Made by a program: the position numbers and the translations under genes. Below the pieces are notes generated by a model. That model did no database searches. It had not been told where the DNA came from and saw only the letters and a program-made list of their open reading frames with translations. Source: Rhynchopus sp. YZ270_cl-10 (taxonomy: Eukaryota; Euglenozoa; Diplonemea; Diplonemida; Diplonemidae). Taken from it: 64,000 nt of DNA. How positions within the stretch are numbered: position 1 is the stretch's first letter; each line of letters starts with the position of its first letter. Below, piece by piece: positions 8,793 through 17,878 of this stretch. Location: positions 1,334,501-1,398,500 of the forward strand of contig OZ037853.1 in NCBI GenBank assembly GCA_964035575.1. The letters run 5' to 3'.

Positions 8793-11700
8793 ATGGGATC
8801 CGGAGCGTCGAAGCCTGAAAAGGACGAGATTGCAAAGGGAATTACTGGGAAGGAGAGGCCCGTGGACGCAGTGGACAGCGTGGACGGGAGGACAATGCTG
8901 CACAGTGCCGTGCTTGCGGGGGACGTGGAGGCAGTGCGGTTTCTTGTGGAGAACGGGGCAGGGAACGTGCGTGACAGGGACGGGAAGGTGCCGCTGTGGT
9001 ACGCACTGCAGCACAGGGACGCGGATGTGCGGGGGCGACTTGAGGCGGAGCTGGGGGCGCACGCAGCACAGATCCTTGTGGAGGTGGAGGATGCTGTGCA
9101 GGTGTACCTCACTCACGGTGTCGGCACAACAGCAACACCGACAACAACAACAACAGATGTGGCAGTGGAACGGAGCAGTGGAGATGCAACGACAGCACCT
9201 CTGACTGACCCTCACATGGACATGGCGAAAGACACGAACACCTCGACTGAAGACAGGCACCTGGGAGAGGACGATCTTGACGGGGACACGGGTGCACTGT
9301 GGCACACAGACGGACGGAAGGTGGAGTTCCTGTGGAAAACAGACGACAACAACAAGAACAGCAATGGAGGTGAAGACCTGCTGTGCTGGCTGCGTGGTCT
9401 GCCAAAGGTGGATCCGCCGTTGGGCTACACAGACGAACACGTGCGGCACATGGAGGCGGGGTTCCGTGTGGTGTGCAAGTGTCTGCTGGAGGACATCAAA
9501 GAACGGAGGGAGGCTGCGGGGACACGTGGTGGGCACGTGGAGGTGGAGGACTGGATGGCGGCACGCGACCCGTTTGAGCTGCTGCTGTCGGGGTTCCTGT
9601 TCACGTCTGACTGCGTGGAGTATGTGCTGGACAGCGGCGGGGATGTTGTGTGCGACGAGAAGGACGGCACACCGCAGATTGCGAAAGGGCCTGACGGGAA
9701 GCTGCGGTACATCAGACTGACGGAGCGGGCTGTGCTGGACAACCACGGGAGTGCTGCTGATGTGAAATCACAGTCGCTTGCGCTGTACATGACGATGAAC
9801 ACTGCGATGCGTGCTGTGGGGCAGCTGGCTGCGGTGAAGGAGTGGAAGGGGACACCTGAGAAGACAGCACCGAACGTGTTTGAGCTGTCGCCCGCACCCC
9901 CGCAGCTGCACGTGATTGCGACCTTTGCGCCGCTGATCCGTGGTCTGGACCGGCTGATTGGGAGCCGGCGGAAGCAGCTGCGGACTGTGTTCCGCGGGAT
10001 CAATGTGAACGTGTCTGCGAAGTACGCGCTGAATACGCACATTGTGTGGAACTGCTTCACGTCGACAACACTGAAGCGGGATGTGGCTCGGAGCTTCATG
10101 TACGGGAAGGGGGGCACGTTCTTTGTGGTGGTGGCGAAGGAGGGTGCTGCAGACGTGAAGTTCTCGTCTGTGTATGCTTCGGAGGACGAGCTGCTGTACA
10201 CAGCGAACATCGAGTACCGGGTGCAGTGGAAGCTTTCGCCGACGTTGCTGCGGATGATGGGGTTGCGCTTTGACGTGATTGTGATGCAGGAGGTGTGTTC
10301 TGGTGAGGGGGAGACGAGTGCGGCTGAGCAGGTGGGTGCGCTGCAGGAGGTGATGGGACACACAGTCGCGTTCTTCGAGGACTACCTTGCGCAGTACGTG
10401 GAGGGGCGTGTGGGGGACGACACACGTGTGGATGAGTCGGAGACACGTCCGCTGATGGAGGAGGTGCGGAGGTGGCTTCGTGCACGTGGACGTGGAGGTG
10501 GAGGTGGGAAGCAGATGTCTTCCGTGTGCACACAGGCAGCAGCGGGCACAGAGCGCAAGCCTGATGTGGAGGCGAAAGAAGAAAGACAAGGGACGTGTGG
10601 TGTGCTGTGTGTGATCGGAGAAGGAGGGAGCGGGAAGACGTCTGCTTCGATTGCAATTCTGAGCGACCTTGCAACGTCTGCGAGGAAGAGCGAAAGCACC
10701 AGCAACGAAGACACAAAGACAATCACAAACACAAACAGCGTGGTGAGTGATGTGACTGCGGATGCGGATGTGAAGCCGTACTTCCCTGTGTTTGTGGCGC
10801 TGCCGACTGTGAAGCAGCACCTGCTTGAGAAGGGAGGGCTGGACAGGTTTGTGCTGGAGTCGTTTGCGCTGCGGGAGGCGGACCGTGCGTTCCTTGCGGA
10901 GACGTACGAGGTGGTGCTGGTGCTGGACTCGCTGGACGAGGTGGGGCTGACGCAGGAGGATGTGGGTGCTGTGGTGGCTGAGGGTGGCCTTCTGTGCCGG
11001 CACCCGTGGGTGGAGGCACACTGCAGCGTTGTTGTGACTGTGCGTGGTGAGTACCTGAAGGGTGTGGACACGTCTCCGTCTGGTGTGTGTGGGGCTGGTG
11101 TGCGTGCTGTGTACATGCAGCCGTTCACAGAGGTGGATGCGAGAACGTACATCAAGCGTGCAAACACAGCCTGGGAGAAGGAGAAGGAACACAAAGAGGA
11201 GAAGGAGAAGGAGAAGTCAGCCCACAAGGAAGAGCGCACAGTCTTCGTGCGTGAGGAGGACGTTGAGGGACTTGTGCAGCTGCGGAACCCGTTTGTGCTG
11301 CACATGGCGTGCCACGCGCAGTGCAGCGGGAAGGCTTCTGAGGAGGTGATCTACGAGACCTACCTGGAGACGTGGACGAAGAAGGAGATGGCGTCTGGTG
11401 GAGTTGCTGTTGCTGTTGGTGATGCTGTTTCGGATGTGTCTTTGGAGGATGTGGTGCGTGCAGGGGAGCTTGTTGCATGCAGGATGCTGGAGACAAACGA
11501 GTGGCAGGGGACTGTGGGTGTGGCGTCGGAGGTTCTTGAGTCGCAGCACGGTGTGTGTGAGGCTGTGCGGGATGCGTGCTTCCGCTGCCTGCCGTTCCGG
11601 ATTGAGGACTTTGGGGAGGAGCGGAGTGCGTTCACGTTCCGGCACAAGTCGCTTGGGGAGCACCTTGCAGCACGGCGGCTTGCACGTGATCCGGCAGGGA

Positions 11701-14081
11701 CACTGGGAACGCTGGTGCAGCGGAGCTTCAGCAAGGACTCGCAGCGTGTGCTTGGGTTCTTTGCGGCGCTGGTGTGTGGAGACAGTGTGCTGTACGAACG
11801 TGCCTGCACAGAGCTGCTTGCGGCTGTGAAGGCGACACGCGACAGTGCAGGTGTTGGTGTAGTTCCAGGTGGAGATGCAGGTGTTGGTGAGGAGGGTGCT
11901 GTGACAGCAGGGTCGAATGCAGCAGCACTGCTGGCACGTGCACGCATCCCTGTGAGTGGGGAGGACCTGAGCGGGATCCGTGTGTCGAACTGCGACCTGC
12001 GCGGGTCTCTGTTTGTGGAGACGGTGCTGACGGGCGCTTCCTTCTCGAACTGCTGGCTGGAGCACACTGAGTTCAACACCTGCGACATGGGTGGCACGAT
12101 GCTGCCTGACTGCTCCCTTGGCACACCACTTCCTGTACTGCAGCAGAGTGCCTTTGATGTGGCATTTACACCTGATGGCAGTCAAATGGTAGCAGCTATC
12201 TCAAACAGAGTACATGTGTGGAGCATGTCTTCTGGGGAAGAAGTGATGGTCTGGAGAGTATATTCGGAACTGTATGGAGTGGCAGTAACGCCTGACGGAA
12301 CCCGCGTAGTTTCGTGCGCCTATGACAAAACTGTGCGTGTGTGGGATATGCACACTGGGGAGGCAGTGTTCGTCTTGAAAGGCCACGAAGGTGAGCGCAC
12401 GAAGGTGAGCGAAGGTAGGGTGCGCGAGGTGGCTGTCACTCCCGACAGTTCGAAAGTTGTTTCAACTTCTTATGAAGACGGCATTCGTGTGTGGGATCTC
12501 TCGACGGGGATGGAAGTGCTGGCAATAAAGGCGCCTGACATTGAGAGCAGAGAGTCGCGTGGTATTTTCAGCATGGTTATTACGAAGGATGGAAGTCAAA
12601 TAGTGACATGCTCTGAGGAGGAGCTGTGCGTATGGGATCTGGTGACGGGGAAGCAGGAGATGCAGTGGCCTTGCTGTGTGAAGTCTTCGCATACACTGGC
12701 AGTCACTCCCGATGGATGCCATGTTGTTTCGTGCTCTGCTGGCGCACATCTTTGGAACCTCTCCACTGGGGCAGAGGTGATGGTGTTCCAGGCTGACTAT
12801 TTGTTGACAGCAGTGGCAGTCACTCCCGATGGATGTCACGTGGTTGCTGGATCCCACAGCGGTAATGTGCACGTTTGGAACATTTCGACTGGGAAGGAGG
12901 TGATGGTGTTGCAAGGGCATACTGCTGCTGTGAATGCAGTGGCAGTGTCACCAGATGGATGCCACGTGGTTTCATGCTCCCTCAACGACCATACTGTTCG
13001 AGTGTGGAACATGACGACCGGGAAGGAGACACCAGGTTTCGAAGGACTCTCAGACGGGGCTGTGGCAGTGGCCCCTGATGGATCTATCATTTCGTACGGT
13101 GGCAAGAGGGGCTCCATCTGGAACGCATCCACCGGCAGGCAGACACAGGTAGTTGAAGCAGGAAGAAATACACTAGGTGGTGATGCTGCCGTGTCCCCAG
13201 ATGGATCTCATGTAGTTTATTGCTCTTGCCAAGACGTTGGCGAAAGGATAGCGTGTGTGTGGGACGTTGCGACAGGGAAAGTGCAGCCTTTGTGCACAGA
13301 TTCCAGTGAGTTTTCGGTGTTCTTGAAACAGTGTGGTACACTGCGTTCCTTAGCAGTGTCTCCCGATGCATCTCACGTGGTGACCTGTTCACAGTCTTCA
13401 CCGGAGGAACGCACTTGCTGTACGTATGTGTGGAGCATGCCGACTGGGAAGAAGGTGTCAGAATATGCAGGCACTACTTACGGTACCCACCGAGTGGGAG
13501 TGGTAGTGACTCCTGATGGAGTGATTTCGTATTTTGGTGATTGTACCGTCCACATGTGGAAACTTCACACTGGAGAAGAGATGATGGTGTTCAAAGGACA
13601 TACTTCTTATGTAGACGACGTGGACATGACTCGCGATGGATCTCGTCTTGTTTCATCCTCAACAGATAAGACCGTGCGTGTGTGGGATGTTGCCAGCGGG
13701 GAGGAGGTCTTCACCTTGATGCATGATAAGTTAGTGTGGCGACTGGCGCTGACACCTGATGGAGCTCACGTGGTGTCGATTACGAAGAGTACTCTGACTG
13801 TATGGAGCATGACCACTGGTGAGAAGGTGGCAGAGATCAGGTCGCATTGCACGTTCAGACTTTTGGTGAGCCCTGTTGGACGCGATGTCATCTGTCATAG
13901 CTCTGACAGAACTGTGCGTGTGTGGACCATCTGCACTGGGGAAGACGGCACGATTGATGGGTTGCGGCTGAAGAGAGTGATCGGTGTCCCTCCAACAGTT
14001 CCTCGTGCATTTGGCTGTCGCAATGCTGATACTGTGGAACCTGAACTTGCGAGACGGATTCTTTGTCCTGTCGAGAAGTGA
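8793..14081 (+). CDS. Gene A: myristoylated ankyrin-ART-NACHT-pentapeptide-WD40 protein (NLR/STAND-like)
   Basis: 1762 residues, no intron needed. MGSGASK is a good N-myristoylation signal (Gly2, Ser6, Lys7), suggesting membrane anchoring. Ankyrin-like repeats lie at about 32-90. An ART fold spans about 260-500, with R-S-E class residues: Arg401 (VFRG), the STS-like FTSTT at 422-426, and E464-x-E466 (SEDELLY); the family transfers ADP-ribose from NAD, usually to arginine. The NACHT domain has Walker A GEGGSGKT (609-616), Walker B/NACHT box LVLDSLDE (709-716) and a sensor-like VTVRGEYL (748-755). Pentapeptide-like repeats (DLSGI, DLRGS, LTGAS) lie at about 1055-1100. Fourteen WD40 blades (about 1118-1730) would form two seven-bladed propellers. 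A conserved tail follows. Family knowledge says NACHT proteins oligomerise when the sensor is triggered; the WD40 sensor and ART effector roles are inferred. Confidence 0.88.
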   Translation: MGSGASKPEKDEIAKGITGKERPVDAVDSVDGRTMLHSAVLAGDVEAVRFLVENGAGNVRDRDGKVPLWYALQHRDADVRGRLEAELGAHAAQILVEVEDAVQVYLTHGVGTTATPTTTTTDVAVERSSGDATTAPLTDPHMDMAKDTNTSTEDRHLGEDDLDGDTGALWHTDGRKVEFLWKTDDNNKNSNGGEDLLCWLRGLPKVDPPLGYTDEHVRHMEAGFRVVCKCLLEDIKERREAAGTRGGHVEVEDWMAARDPFELLLSGFLFTSDCVEYVLDSGGDVVCDEKDGTPQIAKGPDGKLRYIRLTERAVLDNHGSAADVKSQSLALYMTMNTAMRAVGQLAAVKEWKGTPEKTAPNVFELSPAPPQLHVIATFAPLIRGLDRLIGSRRKQLRTVFRGINVNVSAKYALNTHIVWNCFTSTTLKRDVARSFMYGKGGTFFVVVAKEGAADVKFSSVYASEDELLYTANIEYRVQWKLSPTLLRMMGLRFDVIVMQEVCSGEGETSAAEQVGALQEVMGHTVAFFEDYLAQYVEGRVGDDTRVDESETRPLMEEVRRWLRARGRGGGGGKQMSSVCTQAAAGTERKPDVEAKEERQGTCGVLCVIGEGGSGKTSASIAILSDLATSARKSESTSNEDTKTITNTNSVVSDVTADADVKPYFPVFVALPTVKQHLLEKGGLDRFVLESFALREADRAFLAETYEVVLVLDSLDEVGLTQEDVGAVVAEGGLLCRHPWVEAHCSVVVTVRGEYLKGVDTSPSGVCGAGVRAVYMQPFTEVDARTYIKRANTAWEKEKEHKEEKEKEKSAHKEERTVFVREEDVEGLVQLRNPFVLHMACHAQCSGKASEEVIYETYLETWTKKEMASGGVAVAVGDAVSDVSLEDVVRAGELVACRMLETNEWQGTVGVASEVLESQHGVCEAVRDACFRCLPFRIEDFGEERSAFTFRHKSLGEHLAARRLARDPAGTLGTLVQRSFSKDSQRVLGFFAALVCGDSVLYERACTELLAAVKATRDSAGVGVVPGGDAGVGEEGAVTAGSNAAALLARARIPVSGEDLSGIRVSNCDLRGSLFVETVLTGASFSNCWLEHTEFNTCDMGGTMLPDCSLGTPLPVLQQSAFDVAFTPDGSQMVAAISNRVHVWSMSSGEEVMVWRVYSELYGVAVTPDGTRVVSCAYDKTVRVWDMHTGEAVFVLKGHEGERTKVSEGRVREVAVTPDSSKVVSTSYEDGIRVWDLSTGMEVLAIKAPDIESRESRGIFSMVITKDGSQIVTCSEEELCVWDLVTGKQEMQWPCCVKSSHTLAVTPDGCHVVSCSAGAHLWNLSTGAEVMVFQADYLLTAVAVTPDGCHVVAGSHSGNVHVWNISTGKEVMVLQGHTAAVNAVAVSPDGCHVVSCSLNDHTVRVWNMTTGKETPGFEGLSDGAVAVAPDGSIISYGGKRGSIWNASTGRQTQVVEAGRNTLGGDAAVSPDGSHVVYCSCQDVGERIACVWDVATGKVQPLCTDSSEFSVFLKQCGTLRSLAVSPDASHVVTCSQSSPEERTCCTYVWSMPTGKKVSEYAGTTYGTHRVGVVVTPDGVISYFGDCTVHMWKLHTGEEMMVFKGHTSYVDDVDMTRDGSRLVSSSTDKTVRVWDVASGEEVFTLMHDKLVWRLALTPDGAHVVSITKSTLTVWSMTTGEKVAEIRSHCTFRLLVSPVGRDVICHSSDRTVRVWTICTGEDGTIDGLRLKRVIGVPPTVPRAFGCRNADTVEPELARRILCPVEK

Positions 14082-15162
14082 GGGCACTGTTCGTACTTGC
14101 TCTTTGTGTCTTTTCAAGGCGAATGCAGTCTGAGTGACGAGCACGAATGGTGTTGACACTGGTGGTGCCCTCATGCCACTGCGGGTGCGTTGTGCGAGGA
14201 CAGAAGAGCGGCTTGTCGAGGTGTTACACTGGCAGTGCACTAAGTGTGCTGTCTGTTCATATTCACACGTCTTTTCCAAGATGTGTTGCGATTGCACATG
14301 TGTTCTGTTCGTTTTGTGGATGTTTACGTTAGATTTGGAGTGAACATAACACCTGCAGACTTGCTTGTTGCGGGTGTTTTCACCACCATGCATGCATTGT
14401 TCTTTGACCACTTGGTTTTTGGAGTGTCACACACTGCCACTTCCACATCTGTACACTATTCATTTCCGACTTTGCTTTTCCCTGGAGTTTGGGGCTCTTG
14501 CTGTTTCGTTTTACCAAGGTGGAGCGTTGAGGAATTCCACACACCTTCCATATTTTTGTGTTGAATGATTGACAGTTTCAGTATGATTGAGAGTTTCAAT
14601 GTTGCAATGTGTTCTGCTTCGATGACTGGCATGAGGGCTGTGTGCGTGTTAAGACCTTGGACGAGTACACCTGCCTGCCCTACTCCGTTGACACGGGATT
14701 GGGTGAGGCCAGCGGTCAAGCACCCACTGTCGCACACAGTGTCACCGCCAGCTGCTAACTGCACGACGCACACCCTCCTCTCCTACCCTGTCCATTACAC
14801 TAGTGTGAGCAAATTTTCAGTTTCGTATGTGACTGAGTGTGGGGATGCGTTCAAGAATTAAACTCTTCCCCCCAAACCCCCTTACATCTCTAGTTTTCTT
14901 TATCCAAACGTCCAGTGGAAGCGTAATCATTTACTCACCATAGATCGGCAACCCCACCCCCTATTTGTTATACCACAATCTCCTGTCTGACGCAGGACAC
15001 TTGGTCGAGACTGCAGCGTTCCCCATCGTGTGCGGTGCTTGTCCCAGCATGACACAACCACCAACAGGCAGCACCGGTCCCTACCCAGACGAAACCACAC
15101 CACACACCCAACAACACCCACGTGCAGCCCTCCCACACACAACACAAAAGACCCTTTTGAAA
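14082..15162 (+). other. 3' flank of gene A and 5' flank of the NTF2-like gene
   Basis: No gene. The first 700 bases recur, with indels, after gene B (33903-34400) and gene C (41437-41945). From about 14780 (TCCATTACACTAGTGTGAG) the sequence is the upstream region of the NTF2-like unit, which also follows B (34650-34860) and, truncated, C (42050-42160). A 108-bp mobile repeat sits at 14825-14932. The last 170 bases are CA-rich leader (CACACAACACAAAA words). Confidence 0.65.
14825..14932 (+). mobile_element. Short mobile repeat with filled and empty sites
   Basis: This copy interrupts a sequence that reads continuously as CAGTTTCACTCACCA after genes B (about 34678) and C (about 42082). Relatives lie at 19467-19530 and 25918-26025, all with GATGCGTTCAAGAATTAAAC or a close variant, then a C-rich run and TTTATCCAAACG. 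It is about 108 bp, without coding capacity or obvious terminal repeats. It starts with GTATGTGAC, like a splice donor, and CACCATAG follows shortly after it, so an introner-like origin is possible but unproven. Confidence 0.6.
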
Positions 15163-15504
15163 ATGTCGTCCCCGTGTGAGGCTGCCAAGACATTCGTGGA
15201 CCTTCGTGTGGCGAAGAAGAACGACGAAGCAAAGCAGCACCTCGCAGACGACTGCGTGTGGACGGTGCCGACGATGACGGGGAGCGACACGAAGACCGGG
15301 AAGGACAACGTTGCGGCCTTCTGGGTTGAGCAGGACAAGAGTCTCCCGACAGTTGTGTCGATCGACGACTTCGAGCCGACGGGCGACAACGCGGCTGTGC
15401 GCAAGATGGTCATCAAGAAGATGATGATGAAGATCAACCTCACCCAGACCATCACCTTCAACTCCGACATGAAGGTCGTCTCCTCTGTGACCGCCAAGGC
15501 ATGA
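15163..15504 (+). CDS. NTF2-like (SnoaL-type) small protein, copy 1
   Basis: 113 residues starting MSSPCEAAKTFVDLRVAKKN. The pattern of an N-terminal helix, then DDCVWTVPTM, GKDNVAAFW, and alternating strands ending in TITFNSDMKVVSSVTAK, fits the compact NTF2/SnoaL cone fold, used by stress, scaffold and small-molecule enzymes. No catalytic set is obvious, so the role is unknown. The frame is open upstream, but that extension differs from the second copy, whereas the two proteins are identical from this Met, which fixes the start. The unit with its flanks is duplicated at 27308-28200. Downstream lies about 400 bp of shared 3' sequence. Confidence 0.7.
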   Translation: MSSPCEAAKTFVDLRVAKKNDEAKQHLADDCVWTVPTMTGSDTKTGKDNVAAFWVEQDKSLPTVVSIDDFEPTGDNAAVRKMVIKKMMMKINLTQTITFNSDMKVVSSVTAKA

Positions 15505-16401
15505 GGGGTGCGCTCATCCTGTCACGGATGGTTCTGCCTCCGTTTTATTCACATTCTTTGTTCAAATGTGCGTATATTTCTCGAGTGGTTTTGATTTTGC
15601 TTTTACTTCTGGTTTTGGTTTCTTGGTGACTAAGCACGAGAGGCTTCGGTTCATTTTGCAAACTTTTGTGTTGTTTTCTTTTCCACGCAGCTTTGGATGA
15701 TGTGAGTGTCCCTTTGTGGGTGCCTCTGTTTTCCAATATCTGCTGTTTACTTTGTGCTGTGCTATTATTTTCACCTGATTTTTATTGCCACTTCTTCTCT
15801 TTTCTCCACAACAAAACAAACCTCTGTGTACACAACCAGTCTCAGTACAGGAGGTCATTGTCGATGCAACAGAAACAGCGAAAAGAACGAAACCCCACCA
15901 CCCACCCCACCTCACTGTTTGTTGTGTGCCCACCCACCCCCACGCTCTCATTCTCCTTCACACATTCTGTTGTTGGCTGCAGGGTACTTTGTGCTTTCAT
16001 CCGTGGCTGGTATCGTACGGTCCCCAGAAAACCAGTGCACAATTCACACTCCTTGTTGCCTTTTTGGCACAGGAATTTTGGCCCAGGGCATGCTCTTGAA
16101 TTCTGAGCCCAACGCTGTTTGGCCTGTCGACGTACTAAATACGAAAGTGGGGCGGTGCCAACAATTTCCACTGATGTTCTGTTTTATCTGATTGCCTTAT
16201 CGTTTGATATACCTTGTCCTACTTCATGCACACACAGGCAAGGTATTTTTGAACGGTACTTTCAAGCGCTGCTCCGTTAGGTCATTGGGGCACCTGGGTA
16301 CCTGGTGGTGGCACCACCTGTCATAAATTTTCACTCCCCTCCCTCTCATCTTTTTACTCAGGCTTCAGTTCATTTTTTTTCTTTTTTTTTCTTTTCTTTT
16401 T
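15505..16401. other. Spacer: NTF2-unit 3' flank and repeats
   Basis: 15505-15885 is near-identical to 27764-28145. A copy of the CCCACCCACCCCCACGCTCT repeat follows (15886-16020), then a segment with CCAGTGCACAATTCACACTCC-like sequence (16018-16105) that recurs at 22143-22235. A pyrimidine-rich tract directly precedes the next gene. I see no gene. Confidence 0.65.
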
Positions 16402-17663
16402 ATGGAGCTCTCCACCGCCCGCCGCAGCAGCGCCGCTGGCCCCTCGGACACCCCAACATCCTCCTCACGGCGCTGCTCCACCACAAGCACCGAGGCCAAG
16501 GACGCGTCACTCAGCTCCGCACCCGGCACCTCCCCGCCTCTCGCCGTCTGGGGCGACATGGGCTTCGAGGCTGTCGACGCGCCTGAGGACCTCATATGTG
16601 TGGTCTGCAACAACCTTATGACGGACCCTGTACAGACGACGTGCGACCACCACTTCTGCAGTCTGTGTTTGAATACCGTTTTTAGTACGAACCGGATCTG
16701 CCCTGTGTGCAGGAAGACGGATCCAGAGACGGTGCCTGCGAATCGGTTGATAAGGTCGATGATCTCAAGGCAGAAGGTCCGTTGTGCGCATCCCAACTGT
16801 GGAAAGGAAATCATGCGTGAGGAATGGGAGCAACACGAGGCGGCATGTGAGCACATCCCGGTGCAGTGCCCGCACCACCTCTACGGGTGTCGTGAGCGTG
16901 TTGCGAGCCAGGCACTCCAAGAGCACGTGGCATCGTGTGCGTTCCTCCCAAAGACATACAGCCACGCAGTCTTCAACGCAAAAATCAACGTCGAACGCGC
17001 GAATGAAAAAAAAGAAGTAATCGACGTGCCTCTCAGACACGAAGGGGTGCTTACGCATAGAAACTGTTTGGTATGCGATTGGAGGCTTTTTTGTCGAGGA
17101 GGTTAAATTATCGAAAATAGATCCGGGTTGTGGGGGGAGGGCATGACGCTGTGTGAACGAATGTGATTAAAGGCATTAAAGGATGGAATCAGTTGGCGAG
17201 CCTTAGGGTCATCTTATAAACTGTTTGTTGTGGGGGGGAATTGCTGGGGGGGAAAGCTCTTCGCATTTTCCACGAAAGAAATGCGAAGAAGATTATTCAC
17301 ATGTATATAATATCACCTTTTTTAAACAAACAGACCTTTGCTCTGAACGGTGACGATTTGCAGGTCTTGCGGCCGGGTATTGTGTCTGTCTCTGTGACTG
17401 TTGTAGCACGTGCACGGGATGGATGGACGGAACAGCACGAGCGTTACCATGGTCTTGGCGTGCAGATCAACGGCGTGCTTGCGGCATATTCACTGTTTCC
17501 GAGAAGGGTGAAGAAGGGCGACTGCGTCTCGACACACGTGACTCACCATGCTGAGGTGAACGCACGCGACATCATCACCTTCCGTATCGGCATGTCTGCG
17601 AAGAAGCTCATTGGCGACTTGCAAGCCAAAGACATCTCCGTAAGATGGGACGCTTTTGAGTGA
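16402..17663 (+). CDS. RING finger / TRAF-type zinc-finger protein, two exons (probable E3 ubiquitin ligase)
   Basis: Exons 16402-17070 and 17334-17663 join in phase 0 (GTATGC donor, ACAG acceptor) to give 332 residues. After a Ser/Thr-rich, low-complexity start, a C3HC4 RING occupies 66-103 (C66, C69, C81, H83, C86, C89, C100, C103). A TRAF-type zinc-finger region follows at about 126-180 (VRCAHPNCGKEI, HEAACEHIPVQCPHHLYGC, HVASCAF). This layout is typical of TRAF-like E3 ligases that ubiquitylate signalling partners. The last 110 residues look like an all-beta domain (VSVSVTVVARARDGW, GLGVQINGVLAAYS) in the place where TRAFs carry a MATH domain; I cannot confirm that it is MATH. Upstream is a T/C-rich tract. 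Confidence 0.82.
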
Positions 17664-17769
17664 GTTTTTTTTGTGCTTCGATTCGATGATCATTTTTGAA
17701 TTTTCCTGCAAAAAAAAAACCCCCCTTTTGAAAAGGTGACCAAGCAGGGCGGTGTGTTCTTATTTCATA

Positions 17770-17878
17770 TTAGATGTCAACTGCGAAATGGACTGTATTG
17801 TTGGACCATGCATGGTACCCTGGTGTACCAAAAAGGTACACTAATTCATGAGCGAGCTTTTGTATTTTTAAGTCAATT
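17770..17878 (+). repeat. Dispersed repeat, CACGAGAGGG family (representative copy)
   Basis: Typical order of words: GAAATGGA...TGCATGGTT, GGTCCACCCC, a GTACC...GGTACACTG palindrome-like core, CACGAGAGGGCT, TTTGTATTTCAAGTCAAC. Other copies: 18945-19015, 19133-19210, 20745-20860, 20905-20955 (partial), 25572-25625 (partial), 59563-59605 (minus strand) and 62310-62425. Copies are 50-115 bp and differ by 10-30 percent by eye. No coding capacity. It may be SINE-like, but I see no convincing pol III A/B boxes. Confidence 0.7.

Noticed and set aside
9768-11192. Long minus-strand frame (474 codons) opposite gene A, with equivalents opposite B and C
   Set aside because: Codon-biased GC-rich coding DNA leaves the antisense frame open. 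The peptide is rich in His, Arg, Leu and Cys, has no domain, and its conservation follows from the sense gene.
14965-15162. N-terminal extension of NTF2-like copy 1
   Set aside because: The extension is not conserved in copy 2, whereas identity is complete from MSSPCEAAK.
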